From an uncultured Muribaculaceae bacterium (GTDB taxonomy: Bacteria > Bacteroidota > Bacteroidia > Bacteroidales > Muribaculaceae), in NCBI GenBank assembly GCA_910578395.1, contig CAJTPZ010000006.1:1-64000 (forward strand): 64,000 nt of DNA. The letters run 5' to 3'. The position numbers and the translations under genes are program-made. Below are positions 15,670-25,296 of the stretch, in pieces. The notes beneath the pieces were generated by a model. That model searched no databases. It saw nothing but the letters and a program-made list of their open reading frames with translations, and was not told the DNA's origin. Position 1 is the stretch's first letter. The number at the start of each line of letters is the position of its first letter.

Positions 15670-16359
15670 CTAATTTTCAGTATTATGGTGGTTGAGCAGA
15701 TTCAGTAGTGCATCACGGGAAAGTACTTTTATCTCATCGGTATTTTTGTCGTAGTCGATAATTCCTTTTTCTTTCATCTTGTCAAGTGTCGCGAAAAATG
15801 AAGAACGTTGTACGCCAAAGATTGAGTACAGATCACGTTTGCGGGCTTTAAGAGTTATATCGGATGCATTGCGTTGGGTAAGCGATGTTATCCAATAGGC
15901 AATGCGTTCGTCGAGATGCCCGGTTGTGAGCGACATGATGCCCTCCTCGGCCTGTTGTGCCTTTACAGATAGCTGATTAAGGAAATTGAACATGAAAACA
16001 TGATCCATTTCAAGAAGGCGTATATAGTCATTTTTGGCAATCTGCATGATTCCTGTCGGAGTGATTGCAGTGGCAGAGCATGGATATTTTGTACTGCGGC
16101 CGAACAGGTATTCCGGGAGAATAACCGCAGGAGCCTGAAGTGTCTGGTTTACAATAAATCGGTTATTGGTGTTGGCGATTGAGATACATGCCGCTCCGGA
16201 GATGATAAATTTTACATGAGTGCAGACATCCCCGGCTTTTATCATAGATTCGCCAGGCATGTATTTGAGGAAGTGGAATTTTGTGTTACCGACAATTTCG
16301 GAAAATTTGGTTCGGCTAACTCCCGCAAACAGTGGAAGATTAAGTAAAATGTCGAACAT
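15670..16359 (-). CDS. Crp/Fnr-family transcriptional regulator
   Basis: From ATG 16359 the product is 229 residues (MFDILLNLPLFAG), the usual N-terminus of this family in Bacteroidales. A start at 16395 would add 12 residues but overlaps a perfect palindrome. Residues about 10-115 form the cyclic-nucleotide-binding-like beta barrel (PGESMIKAGDVCTHVKFIISG). About 165-215 form the winged helix (RKRDLYSIFGVQRSSFFATL). No CxxC or four-Cys iron-sulfur set is present, so it is not an FNR-type oxygen sensor. The ligand is unknown. Two palindromes upstream may be autoregulatory sites. Confidence 0.88.
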   Translation of the reverse strand: MFDILLNLPLFAGVSRTKFSEIVGNTKFHFLKYMPGESMIKAGDVCTHVKFIISGAACISIANTNNRFIVNQTLQAPAVILPEYLFGRSTKYPCSATAITPTGIMQIAKNDYIRLLEMDHVFMFNFLNQLSVKAQQAEEGIMSLTTGHLDERIAYWITSLTQRNASDITLKARKRDLYSIFGVQRSSFFATLDKMKEKGIIDYDKNTDEIKVLSRDALLNLLNHHNTEN

Positions 16360-16394
16360 GCTTCCCTCTTGAGTTTCTAATTTTTGTTTTATCA

Positions 16395-16404
16395 TGTGCG
16401 CACA
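16395..16404. promoter_or_regulatory. palindrome TGTGCGCACA upstream of the Crp/Fnr gene
   Basis: A perfect 10-nt palindrome lies 36 bp upstream of the preferred start codon. A second one, TGTTATAACA, lies at 16433-16442. Both are in the 121-bp region between the methyltransferase stop and the regulator start, where an autoregulatory operator would sit. The function is inference. Confidence 0.35.
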
Positions 16405-16480
16405 ATTCGGAAAAGAACGGGTGTATCATTACTGTTATAACACTGTGGAGTGATGTTGTGTCGGATGTAAGATGCATTTT

Positions 16481-17839
16481 TTAATAATTTCCGGATCTGA
16501 TACGCCAATTGGCAGGGTAAAGGTTGTTGGCGCGGTTGCCGAGGTTTTTGACGAATCCGACCGGGATGTCGTGGTGAGTGAGAAGAATATGCCCTTTGGG
16601 AGTGCCGTCGGGGAGTGAGACAGTCTCACGTCGGAGGAATGCTAAGGCCTGGTCATGGGTAAGTTCTACTTCATGAAATACTTTACGGTTGAGTGCGGTT
16701 GAGAGTGCCAATGGAGCGGAAGGAATGAAATCGCGGCCTTTTACGGCGGCTATTTCTACTCCCGGTGCAATAATATTTACAGATTTGCTTTCGAGTTCTT
16801 TAAGTAGATGCAACGCTGTAACAGGAAGACCGAAGATGGTGTCGCCATATTTTTTTGAGATAAGAGAGGGGGCCCATTCCGATATTTCCTGAATGTTTTT
16901 CTCTTTGATATTTTTTTTCATTTGCCGGGGCTGAAATTCTCCGTCCCGTCGCATGACAGCCAAGAACAGACCTTCTCCCCTAAGGCGGGAGGGCAGAAAC
17001 CGATGACAAGTGACACCGTTGACGTCGGAGGTGTGTATGCCCCAGCTCGGATCAATACTAATATCGACCGGATTGAAGTCGTGATTTGATATAATCCAGG
17101 ATATTATCTCTTCATTTTCAATACGGTTGAAAGTGCATGTGCTGTATACAAGGAATCCGCCAGGAGCTATGCAACTGATGAGATTGTCGAGGATTTCACG
17201 CTGACGGCCGGCGCATTGCTCCACAAGTGCGGGACTCCACTGCTCTACGGCTTTAGGATCCTTGCGCATCATGCCTTCACCGGAACACGGGGCGTCGACG
17301 ATTATTATATCGAATGTTTCCCGCAGCTTGCGGAAGCGGGCAGTGTCTCCTTGTGTGACTATAACGGATGGATTGCCCCATTTGGCGATATTTTCAGTAA
17401 GTATATTGGCACGCAGACGGTCAAATTCATTGGCTACAACTGTCGACCCGTCGGGAAGCATATCGACCACTGCGGTTGTCTTGCCACCGGGTGCTGCACA
17501 GGCATCGAGCACATTGAGCGGATTTCCTCCTGTCATTTCGACAATTGCGGCAGCGACATGCCCCACGAACATTGAAGAGGCATCCTGAACATAGTAGAGT
17601 CCTTGATGCAGCGCCGGATCAAATGTGAACCGAGGCCGGGCATCGAGATAGTGTCCTGACGCATTCCATGGAACGATACCGGATGCTCCGGAGAGAATTT
17701 CAAGTCCGGAGGTTTTTGCAGGGTTTGTCCTGACAGACGTTTCAGGGTGTTTCAGGGTGATATTCTGTAGCAAGTGCCGGGCTTCAGTATCGCCGAGTGC
17801 TTGAGAAAGATATTTGAAAAAATGTAGGTCGGCCTGCAT
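16481..17839 (-). CDS. rRNA (cytosine-C5)-methyltransferase, RsmF/NSUN family
   Basis: The start at 17839 gives 452 residues and avoids overlap with the preceding stop (17841); the open frame extends 24 codons further but into that gene. SAM motif I, LDACAAPGGKT, is near residue 110. The motif IV segment VDAPCSGEGMM is near 183 and the catalytic Cys in VYSTCTF near 232. The C-terminal 120 residues fit the PUA-like RNA-binding part of RsmF. It probably methylates a 16S rRNA cytosine. A 10-bp tandem repeat (17740-17759) sits in frame within the N-terminal part. It lies directly after the DUF5106 gene and likely shares its transcript. Confidence 0.92.
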   Translation of the reverse strand: MQADLHFFKYLSQALGDTEARHLLQNITLKHPETSVRTNPAKTSGLEILSGASGIVPWNASGHYLDARPRFTFDPALHQGLYYVQDASSMFVGHVAAAIVEMTGGNPLNVLDACAAPGGKTTAVVDMLPDGSTVVANEFDRLRANILTENIAKWGNPSVIVTQGDTARFRKLRETFDIIIVDAPCSGEGMMRKDPKAVEQWSPALVEQCAGRQREILDNLISCIAPGGFLVYSTCTFNRIENEEIISWIISNHDFNPVDISIDPSWGIHTSDVNGVTCHRFLPSRLRGEGLFLAVMRRDGEFQPRQMKKNIKEKNIQEISEWAPSLISKKYGDTIFGLPVTALHLLKELESKSVNIIAPGVEIAAVKGRDFIPSAPLALSTALNRKVFHEVELTHDQALAFLRRETVSLPDGTPKGHILLTHHDIPVGFVKNLGNRANNLYPANWRIRSGNY

Positions 17840-17840
17840 A

Positions 17841-18722
17841 TCATTCAGATAATCCAAGAGCGGATATAACCGTGGAAAATTTAACGAGGTTTTTATTGAC
17901 AACAACACCATTGTTGTCGATCACATATACTGAGGGCATAACCGGAAGTTCATACAACTCGTTATCCATTATGCCTGTCCGGTCGGAAACTACATTCCAG
18001 CCTTCGGCAGTTGGTATCGAAAGAGTGCCGGGAGAATCAAGAGCATCGATCCATACGGTTGTGACACTGATACTTTTGTTGTCTACAGCCTGAGCCAGAG
18101 ATGTTGATGCCGAAAGGCCGGCAAGCATGTCGCGGCAATGATCACAATCGGGATCAAATAGAACGAGGAGATTTAGCGGCGACTTAAACAGGCTGTCTAC
18201 CGGTGTTTTCTCGCCTGACGGCAATTCGACTGTAAAAGAGGCGGCTTTAGTCCCTATGCGGTTTTTCAGTATACATGCGCGGTCATATTGCAGACGGTCT
18301 TTCAATCCCGGGGTACTTTCCAGTAATGTTGGAGTTGCAAGCGCTGCATCGATAAATGGAAGATACAATTCGTCGTCGAAGAATGGAGCATCGGGATATG
18401 AGGTATATTTTGCGGCGATGGTAAGAATGTCGATTCCTGCTGCATTTGCCTTTGCCATTAAAGTATCGACGGCAGTAGTGTAGGCATCTTGGGATGCAAT
18501 ATCGGCATCGGCTACAGAAAGAAAATCGGAAATAGCCTGTTCGGCTTTTTCTGGTGTTGAAAGGTTTTCAGGGAAGTCCCATATATGAAGCAATATATAT
18601 GCTGCACGCTCATGCGGAGCCGTCATGCCATCGGGAAGCTTTGGAAGACGAGTATCGGAGTCGGCCTGTATTGAGGAAAATACCGCAAGGAATAATGCGG
18701 CTATCAGTCTGTAGAGTTTCAT
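17841..18722 (-). CDS. exported DUF5106/thioredoxin-fold protein
   Basis: The 293-residue protein has a signal peptide (MKLYRLIAALFLAVFSS). An all-alpha N-terminal half resembles DUF5106, and a C-terminal thioredoxin-like domain (from about residue 155) has FDPDCDHCRDM, a CDHC redox motif near 192-195, and the cis-Pro segment VMPSVYVID. It is probably a periplasmic thiol-disulfide protein. Only 1 bp separates its stop from the methyltransferase start, so the two are likely cotranscribed, though their functions look unrelated. Confidence 0.82.
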   Translation of the reverse strand: MKLYRLIAALFLAVFSSIQADSDTRLPKLPDGMTAPHERAAYILLHIWDFPENLSTPEKAEQAISDFLSVADADIASQDAYTTAVDTLMAKANAAGIDILTIAAKYTSYPDAPFFDDELYLPFIDAALATPTLLESTPGLKDRLQYDRACILKNRIGTKAASFTVELPSGEKTPVDSLFKSPLNLLVLFDPDCDHCRDMLAGLSASTSLAQAVDNKSISVTTVWIDALDSPGTLSIPTAEGWNVVSDRTGIMDNELYELPVMPSVYVIDNNGVVVNKNLVKFSTVISALGLSE

Positions 18723-18871
18723 GTCTCAAAATTAGGGAATCTATCAGATAATATCTAAAAAAATGAAAAATATGTAGAACAGAATATATATTGGCATGGT
18801 TCTTGTTATAACAGAAAAGAGCACCTGCAGGTTGTTAACGTAAGTGCCGGTGTTTAGAACTAAGAAAACAG

Positions 18872-21430
18872 ATGAACACGATATATACAGATCAATTCAA
18901 ACGAGTGCTTGAAGAGTCTCAGCGAGAGGCAATAAGGCATAATAACCGTCTTGTGACACCGGCACATTTTCTGCTGGCACTGATGCGTGACACACATGGA
19001 CGGCCATTTAAGATGATAGAAAAGGCGGCTGACGGGGTCTCGGCATATCAGTTGCTCGAAACACTTGACGGTATGCTTTTCGATAAGAACGCAGAGTCGG
19101 TGAGAGAAATATCAGTCAGTGATATTGCCAACCGGATAGTGAAACTCAGTGCATTGGAGTCGCGTCTTGCCGGAAGTGAGGTGATTGATGTCGAGCACCT
19201 GCTTATGGCCGTGTTCCATAACTCGGAAGTTGTGTCAATGGATTTCATCGTTCCATTCAAAGCTGCCGATGTGACATATAAACGACTGTCGGATGCACTC
19301 AGGGATATAAACGGCCAGTCCAAAGCAGAGGATGCTATGGATGAGGATGAGATAATCGATGAAGAGGATGATGAGTTCCCGCCTTCATCGAGCAAAGAGG
19401 ATGGATCGCCCCGTCGCGCTGCTTCGGGAAGCGGTAAATCAAGCACTAAGCGCAAGGGCGACACTCCGGCACTTGACCGATATGGCAATGACATGACGCG
19501 TGCGGCTGAGGAAGGACGTCTTGATCCTGTAGTAGGGCGTGAAAACGAAATTGAGCGTCTTGCGCAGATACTTAGCCGCCGTAAAAAGAATAACCCTGTT
19601 CTGATAGGAGAGCCTGGGGTAGGAAAAAGTGCTATCGTCGAGGGGCTTGCTCTTCGTATAGTGGAGCGTCGTGTGTCGCGTGTGCTTTTTGACAAACGCC
19701 TTATATCGCTTGATATGGCTTCAGTTGTTGCCGGCACCAAGTATCGCGGACAATTTGAAGAACGCATCAAGGCAATTCTCGATGAGCTTGCCAAAAATGA
19801 CAATGTCATACTTTTTATCGACGAGATACATACAATAGTCGGTGCTGGAAATACGTCAGGATCGATGGATGCCGCCAATTTGCTTAAACCGGCACTTGCG
19901 CGCGGTGAGATCCAATGCATAGGCGCCACAACACTCGATGAATATAGAAAGAATATCGAGAAAGATGGTGCGCTTGAGCGCAGATTCCAAAAGGTGATGG
20001 TAGAGCCGACATCGGCAGCCGACACTCTCGTCATACTGAAAAATATCAAGGAAAAATATGAGAGTCACCACAATGTGACGTATACCGAAGAGGCGTTGAA
20101 TGCATGTGTGGCTCTTACAGAACGATATGTGGCAGACCGTAATTTTCCCGACAAAGCGATTGACGCTCTTGATGAAGCAGGTGCCAGGGCGCATATCACC
20201 AATATGGTGGTACCTGCCGAGATAGAGACAATTGAAAAGGAACTTGCCAGTGTCGATGAGGAAAAACGCAGGGCTGCCGAAGACCAGAATTTTGAGAAGG
20301 CTGCCGCATGTCGTGACCGTGTTATGGAACTGAGACGTGCGCTTGAAGCAGCGCAGGAGCGATGGAACCGTCAACTTGAAAAGGATCGCGGAACTGTCGA
20401 TGAGGAGCAGGTCGCTGAAGTAGTAGCAATGATGACAGGTGTACCGATGCAGCGCGTGGCACAGGCTGAGGGTGCAAGACTTCGTGAAATGACTCCGGCC
20501 CTGAAGCGTGAAATTGTAGGTCAGGACACGGCTATCGAGAAGATTGTCAAGGCTATCCAACGCAATCGTCTGGGTCTTAAGGATCCTAATAAGCCGATAG
20601 GTACATTTATGTTTCTCGGTCCTACCGGAGTCGGTAAAACACATCTGGCTAAGAAATTGGCTGAATATCTGTTTGATAAGGCTGATACGCTGATAAGGGT
20701 CGACATGAGTGAGTATATGGAGAAGTTCACGGTCAGCAGACTTGTCGGAGCACCTCCCGGATATGTGGGGTATGAAGAGGGTGGACAGCTGACGGAGAAA
20801 GTGCGTCGACGTCCTTACAGTGTTGTCCTGCTTGACGAGATCGAAAAAGCACATCCCGATGTATTCAATCTGCTGCTTCAAGTGATGGATGAGGGCCGTC
20901 TGACTGACAGCCTCGGTCGTCGCATAGATTTCAAGAACACACTTATAATCATGACCTCGAATATAGGTACCCGGCAGCTGAAGGATTTTGGATCAGGTGT
21001 GGGATTCCGTACACGTGAGGCTGACAAGGAGTATAACCATGGTGTGCTCACCAAAGCTTTGAACAAGGCTTTTTCACCTGAATTTCTGAACAGACTGGAT
21101 GATATCGTCATGTTTGACTCTCTTGACAAAGAGGCGATCCACCAGATCATAGATATTGAGCTTAGGGGATTTTACCGCCGTATTGCCGATCTGGGATATG
21201 GCATAGAGATGACTCAAGCCGCCAAGGATTTTATAGCCGAAAAGGGATATGATCCGCAATATGGCGCGCGTCCGTTGAAGCGTGCTGTTCAGAAGTATAT
21301 CGAAGATGCTCTTGCGGATATGATCATGGATGAAAAACTGAGTATCGGAGACACGATTAATCTTGACTATGACAGTGAGAAGGGAGAGATCATATGGAAT
21401 GTGGTTTCACCTCCGCCGGTTGAATTATAA
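18872..21430 (+). CDS. clpC: ClpC-type AAA+ unfoldase
   Basis: The 852-residue protein has an N-terminal Clp-N repeat domain (about 1-145) and an acidic linker (DEDEIIDEEDDE). AAA module 1 has GEPGVGKS (near 245). A UVR-like middle segment (NFEKAAACRDRVMELRRAL, near 470) follows, then AAA module 2 with GPTGVGKT (near 583). The GSGVGF loop near 709 matches the VGF tripeptide that docks on ClpP. It unfolds substrates for ClpP degradation. ClpP itself is not in the window. The gene is monocistronic, with a strong terminator after it. Confidence 0.96.
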   Translation: MNTIYTDQFKRVLEESQREAIRHNNRLVTPAHFLLALMRDTHGRPFKMIEKAADGVSAYQLLETLDGMLFDKNAESVREISVSDIANRIVKLSALESRLAGSEVIDVEHLLMAVFHNSEVVSMDFIVPFKAADVTYKRLSDALRDINGQSKAEDAMDEDEIIDEEDDEFPPSSSKEDGSPRRAASGSGKSSTKRKGDTPALDRYGNDMTRAAEEGRLDPVVGRENEIERLAQILSRRKKNNPVLIGEPGVGKSAIVEGLALRIVERRVSRVLFDKRLISLDMASVVAGTKYRGQFEERIKAILDELAKNDNVILFIDEIHTIVGAGNTSGSMDAANLLKPALARGEIQCIGATTLDEYRKNIEKDGALERRFQKVMVEPTSAADTLVILKNIKEKYESHHNVTYTEEALNACVALTERYVADRNFPDKAIDALDEAGARAHITNMVVPAEIETIEKELASVDEEKRRAAEDQNFEKAAACRDRVMELRRALEAAQERWNRQLEKDRGTVDEEQVAEVVAMMTGVPMQRVAQAEGARLREMTPALKREIVGQDTAIEKIVKAIQRNRLGLKDPNKPIGTFMFLGPTGVGKTHLAKKLAEYLFDKADTLIRVDMSEYMEKFTVSRLVGAPPGYVGYEEGGQLTEKVRRRPYSVVLLDEIEKAHPDVFNLLLQVMDEGRLTDSLGRRIDFKNTLIIMTSNIGTRQLKDFGSGVGFRTREADKEYNHGVLTKALNKAFSPEFLNRLDDIVMFDSLDKEAIHQIIDIELRGFYRRIADLGYGIEMTQAAKDFIAEKGYDPQYGARPLKRAVQKYIEDALADMIMDEKLSIGDTINLDYDSEKGEIIWNVVSPPPVEL

Positions 21431-21440
21431 ATGGATAATG

Positions 21441-21479
21441 GATTGCCCCGGAAAGTGTTGGTTCCTTTCCGGGGCAATC
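21441..21479. terminator. terminator between clpC and the GH43 gene
   Basis: A 15-bp perfect stem, GATTGCCCCGGAAAG (21441-21455) with CTTTCCGGGGCAATC (21465-21479), lies 10 bp after the clpC stop. The flanking T tract is short. It may serve both converging genes. Confidence 0.85.
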
Positions 21480-21540
21480 TATTTAGGATGGCTGAAGATA
21501 TCGATAAATGTTACTGTCTATTCTGACAGATGGATATGTT

Positions 21541-22593
21541 TTATCGGAGCGGATGTGGCTGAGGAGTGTTTGTCGGGCCATTGACAAGCAGATTCCCGTC
21601 ATTGTCGAAGTATATGCGGTCGATACATAATACCCGGTCCCATGAAGGTCGCTTTCCGTGAGCATCGGCATGACGGTGGTAGACAATGAATATCTCACTT
21701 CCATCGGGCGACTCGACGATCGAGTTATGTCCGGGAGAAGAGATGCCCTTGTCGATATCGGTTGTCATCAATGGGTTGCTGTCTAGTTTTTCCCACGGTC
21801 CGAGCGGAGACTTTGCGACCGATACACCGATACCGTAGAACTCATATCCTGTATCGTTTGCCGAGTATGTCATATAGTATGTATCTCCGTGCTTGAGTAC
21901 AAACGGACCTTCGTTACAACGGTTTATATCGCTTCGTATAAGTTCCCAGGGCTGTGAGGCCTGAGAAATCAGTATAGGCTCGCTGTCAAATCCTGACAAG
22001 TCGGTTTTCAGTTTTGCTGCATATATCTCACCAAACGCATATCCGTCGCGGTGTCCGTTGCATGAATAAAACAGATATGGAGTCTGGTTTTTATCGTTAT
22101 CCACGAAAATGTGGCAGTCGATAGCAGAGTATTCGGGTGCAAACCACGGAGTGTACAGATCAGTGAACGGCCCCTCAGGAGTATCGCTCACCGCCAGGCA
22201 TGTGAGCAGGAGTCCGCCGACGGGATCATGACAACTGTAAGTCATATAGAATCTGCCCTGATAGTATTTCACTTCAGGCGCCCAAAAACAGTCTTTGCCG
22301 AAGTGATTGTCGGGACGGCGGTATAGAGTGCCGCCGAAAGTCCAGTTTATCAGGTCGGGAGATGTATAATAGTCAAAATCCGGGTCATTTGAAGTCGTGC
22401 CTGTCATGTAGTAAATGCCATCATGCCTGTAGACAAAGGGGTCGGCAATGTATATGGTATCTCCGTCAACGGTTTTGAGTGGGTTGGTATATGTTTTGTC
22501 GTTTCTGTTGTCGGCACAACCGGACATTGTGTAAGAAATGACAGTGATCAGAGTCGTCAGAAATGATGTTTTCAGGCAAGTAGTAAAATTCAT
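21541..22593 (-). CDS. GH43-family glycoside hydrolase lipoprotein
   Basis: The 350-residue protein has a lipobox ending MSGC (Cys26), so it is membrane-anchored. It then has a five-bladed beta-propeller pattern of GH43. The expected catalytic trio is visible: Asp in YIADPF (Asp51, base), Asp in AIDCHIF (near 157, pKa modulator) and Glu in CNEGPFV (near 227, acid). GH43 enzymes act on arabinose-, xylose- or galactose-containing polysaccharides; the substrate cannot be told here. No SusC/D pair or sensor lies nearby, so it is not in an obvious polysaccharide utilisation locus. The 247-bp gap upstream shows nothing clear for this gene. Confidence 0.88.
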   Translation of the reverse strand: MNFTTCLKTSFLTTLITVISYTMSGCADNRNDKTYTNPLKTVDGDTIYIADPFVYRHDGIYYMTGTTSNDPDFDYYTSPDLINWTFGGTLYRRPDNHFGKDCFWAPEVKYYQGRFYMTYSCHDPVGGLLLTCLAVSDTPEGPFTDLYTPWFAPEYSAIDCHIFVDNDKNQTPYLFYSCNGHRDGYAFGEIYAAKLKTDLSGFDSEPILISQASQPWELIRSDINRCNEGPFVLKHGDTYYMTYSANDTGYEFYGIGVSVAKSPLGPWEKLDSNPLMTTDIDKGISSPGHNSIVESPDGSEIFIVYHRHADAHGKRPSWDRVLCIDRIYFDNDGNLLVNGPTNTPQPHPLR

Positions 22594-22813
22594 ATTGTAC
22601 TGATAGGTCTATTTATATATTGCTAAAGTTAACAACAAAAAATAATGTGACAAAGAATGTGGCAAGTGGTTGTGGAATCGCCGGTGATACTCTATGCGAT
22701 AATATGTCGGATATAGTATCTGCAAAATGTGGGTATCTTTACTGTTGTAATGAAAGTCGGTAGCTTTTTGAAGTCGCCATAAGTTTAAATCACTTCAATC
22801 AATAGAGTTTGTG

Positions 22814-22821
22814 TATCTTTG
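22814..22821 (+). promoter_or_regulatory. -7 element of fkbp-proC
   Basis: TATCTTTG, a full match, lies 19 bp before the FKBP start. The -33 region is poorly conserved. Confidence 0.55.
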
Positions 22822-22840
22822 AAGTGAAATAATATAAACA

Positions 22841-23239
22841 ATGGCCAAACAGGAATATATAGAAAAAAACCGGCAGTGGCTGGCAGATAAAGCCAAGGAG
22901 CCGGGCGTGAAAGCGCTCGACAAGGGTATCTATTACAAGGTGCTGAAGAATGGGAATCAGAAAACGGTATCGCCAAACCGCGGCAGTGTGGTAAACGTGC
23001 ATTATACAGGCAAGACTATCAACGGAAAGATTTTTGACAGCAGTCGTGGCGGTGTCGCACCGGCATTCAGGCTGCGGGAGCTTATCCCGGGCTGGATCAT
23101 AGGATTACAGCAGATGCATGTGGGAGACAAATGGGAGCTTTATATTCCGGCGGAGCAGGGATACGGCCGGTTAAGTCAACCTGGCATTCCAGGAGGATCG
23201 ACTCTGATTTTCGAGATAGAACTGTTAGGTGTCATGTAA
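22841..23239 (+). CDS. FKBP-type peptidyl-prolyl isomerase
   Basis: The 132-residue protein has no signal peptide and a full FKBP domain from about residue 35: VVNVHYTGKTINGKIFDSS, then VAPAFRLRELIPGWIIGLQ and LYIPAEQGYG, ending LIFEIELLGV. It catalyses cis-trans isomerisation of proline bonds, here in the cytoplasm. It lies 13 bp before proC and probably shares its transcript. Confidence 0.93.
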   Translation: MAKQEYIEKNRQWLADKAKEPGVKALDKGIYYKVLKNGNQKTVSPNRGSVVNVHYTGKTINGKIFDSSRGGVAPAFRLRELIPGWIIGLQQMHVGDKWELYIPAEQGYGRLSQPGIPGGSTLIFEIELLGVM

Positions 23240-23252
23240 AGCATCAGGCATT

Positions 23253-24044
23253 ATGAAAATAGCTATAATAGGAGCCGGTAATATGGGTTCGGCTGTGGCG
23301 GCCGGTATTGCAACCGGATTGCCGGATGTGTCTATCACAATATCAAATCCATCAACAGGAAAGCTGCAGAATATTGCCGCGCGATTTCCATCGGTTGTGA
23401 CCACAACATCTAACGTTGAGGCTGTCTCCGGGGCTTCGGTTGTGATTTTTGCGGTAAAGCCGTGGATACTTCCCGATGTGATCGCAGAACTTCGTCAGAC
23501 TATCCTACATGACAGGTCGGTAGTCGTATCCATGGCAGGCGGGGTTGATCTTGATGATCTTGATGACATGTTGGGATTGCCGTGTGATCATGCTATGTTT
23601 TATGTAATACCAAACACGGCGGCTTTTGTTGGGGAAAGTATGACTTTCATGTCTTACCGCCATGCTGATGCCGGTCAGGTGGAAACTGTAGGGCGGTTGT
23701 TTGAAGCCTGTGGCAAAGTGGCAGTCGTAGATGAACGAATGGTGAATGCCGGTATGGTGACAGCTTCATGCGGCATAGCTTTCGCAATGCGTTATATGCG
23801 TGCGATGGAGCAAGGTGCGGTAGAGCTTGGGCTACGCCCTGGTGAGGCCCGAAAGGCTGTTATACAGACAATGAAAGGTGCGGCAGCGCTGCTTGATACT
23901 ACCGGAATGCATCCAGAAGATGCGATCGATGCAGTCACCACTGCCGGAGGGTTGACCATACGTGGACTTAACGCGATGGAGAAGGGTGGTTTTTCGGCGG
24001 CGGTGGCCGATGGAATGCGCTGTGCTCTGCCCAAAAAGAAATGA
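23253..24044 (+). CDS. proC: pyrroline-5-carboxylate reductase
   Basis: The ATG at 23253 gives 263 residues beginning MKIAIIGAGNMGSA, the Rossmann NADPH site of ProC. The alternative start at 23229 overlaps the FKBP gene. The C-terminal signature (MHPEDAIDAVTTAGGLT followed by GLNAMEKGGF) is typical of the dimerisation/active-site region. It makes proline from pyrroline-5-carboxylate. Confidence 0.96.
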   Translation: MKIAIIGAGNMGSAVAAGIATGLPDVSITISNPSTGKLQNIAARFPSVVTTTSNVEAVSGASVVIFAVKPWILPDVIAELRQTILHDRSVVVSMAGGVDLDDLDDMLGLPCDHAMFYVIPNTAAFVGESMTFMSYRHADAGQVETVGRLFEACGKVAVVDERMVNAGMVTASCGIAFAMRYMRAMEQGAVELGLRPGEARKAVIQTMKGAAALLDTTGMHPEDAIDAVTTAGGLTIRGLNAMEKGGFSAAVADGMRCALPKKK

Positions 24045-24068
24045 CAGGGTCTATAAGGTCTTTAATGT

Positions 24069-24103
24069 GACAAAGGGACACTATTGCTGAGTGTCCCTTT
24101 GTC
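24069..24103. terminator. bidirectional terminator after proC
   Basis: GACAAAGGGACACT (24069-24082) pairs perfectly with AGTGTCCCTTTGTC (24090-24103), between proC and the convergent TlpA-like gene. Confidence 0.88.
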
Positions 24104-24124
24104 GTTTATGTCAAATAATCCGGA

Positions 24125-25264
24125 TTATTTCATGAGTGAGTCAAGATAGGTATAGAATTCAGGATCTTCACCAATTACCCGTTTGTTGATTTTTCCTTCA
24201 GGATCGATGATAAATTTAGTAGGGTATCCACTGATACCATACATTATTGAAACGTCGGGATCACCGTTGTTTCGCACATTGATCCATGGTAACTGATGTT
24301 CTTCGACGGCTTTTTTCCATGCTTCTTCGGTGTCGTTGCAGTCGATACCTACAAATTCGATCTTATCTTTGTATTTGTTGTAGTATTTTTTCATTTCAGG
24401 TATACCTTTGATGCACCATCCGCACCAGCTTCCCCAGAAATCGAGCACCACATATTTACCTTTCAGAGATGAAAGCGTGAAGTCTTTTCCGTCGAGATCC
24501 TTTACGGTGAAATCAGGAGCCATAGCACCGGGACTCATAGCTTCCTGAGCTTTATTACGGGAATCTTCTTTTTCGGTCAAGGTTTTCATCCATTGATATA
24601 ATGGGGCCATTGTGCCTTGTTTTACACGGTCAGTAAGGCTGTCATTATATTCCTTTATTGTTTCTAAGGACGTGATTGACAGAAGATATACGGAAAGATC
24701 GTTGTCGGGGTTATTCCGGATAAAGTCTTTTTTGATTTCATTTATTTCATTTACCCAGTCCCTTGCAGGTGAATACACCTTTCGTATAGAGTCGGCCGTG
24801 ATGCCGTCTGTTCCTATCTTTTCCTCTAAATCTATACATACTGAGGTCAGAGAATCAAGCTTATGCATGTAAGGCTTGAATTTGTCAATTACCAGACTGT
24901 AATCTTCATAGAATTTTGATCCTTCCAGTTTATAATCATCGAATGATCCGGTGATTTTTACAGGTTGCTCTGGAACCAACATGAAGCTGATGGACTTCAT
25001 GAGCGCCGGATTCTTTTGGGAGTCGGTCGATGGTTTGTCATATATGTAGACTTGTTTAAGGACGCTGTCGCCGATATTAAAGGCGAATGTACCGTTTTTC
25101 ATAGGAATAGTGTCGGTTATAGCTTTATCCTCTCCGCTGATGTAGGATCTAACCACCAAAGTGTCACTCTCGACTCCTGTGAGCGTACCGCTGATTTCGG
25201 CAGAATTCTGACAGGCGGTCGTGAGACAGATACCTCCGATAATTGCGAATGCTAATTTTTTCAT
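24125..25264 (-). CDS. TlpA-like thiol-disulfide lipoprotein (DUF4369 plus AhpC/TSA-Redoxin)
   Basis: The 379-residue protein has a lipobox CLTTAC (Cys18), so it is a lipoprotein. An N-terminal beta-rich DUF4369-like domain (about 20-125) and a helical linker follow. The C-terminal thioredoxin-like domain (about 240-379) has the redox motif SWCGWC near 278-283 and the cis-Pro segment SGYPTKFIID. Such proteins reduce or exchange disulfides in the periplasm. It is monocistronic, with a divergent promoter shared in space with meaB. Confidence 0.9.
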   Translation of the reverse strand: MKKLAFAIIGGICLTTACQNSAEISGTLTGVESDTLVVRSYISGEDKAITDTIPMKNGTFAFNIGDSVLKQVYIYDKPSTDSQKNPALMKSISFMLVPEQPVKITGSFDDYKLEGSKFYEDYSLVIDKFKPYMHKLDSLTSVCIDLEEKIGTDGITADSIRKVYSPARDWVNEINEIKKDFIRNNPDNDLSVYLLSITSLETIKEYNDSLTDRVKQGTMAPLYQWMKTLTEKEDSRNKAQEAMSPGAMAPDFTVKDLDGKDFTLSSLKGKYVVLDFWGSWCGWCIKGIPEMKKYYNKYKDKIEFVGIDCNDTEEAWKKAVEEHQLPWINVRNNGDPDVSIMYGISGYPTKFIIDPEGKINKRVIGEDPEFYTYLDSLMK

Positions 25265-25296
25265 ATTTTAAAATGTGTGAATGTGTAATATAAACA

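Noticed and set aside
19048..20881. two long antisense ORFs (333 and 341 residues) inside clpC
   Set aside because: They are Ser/Arg- or Cys/His-rich shadows of clpC, with no start signals or family motifs.
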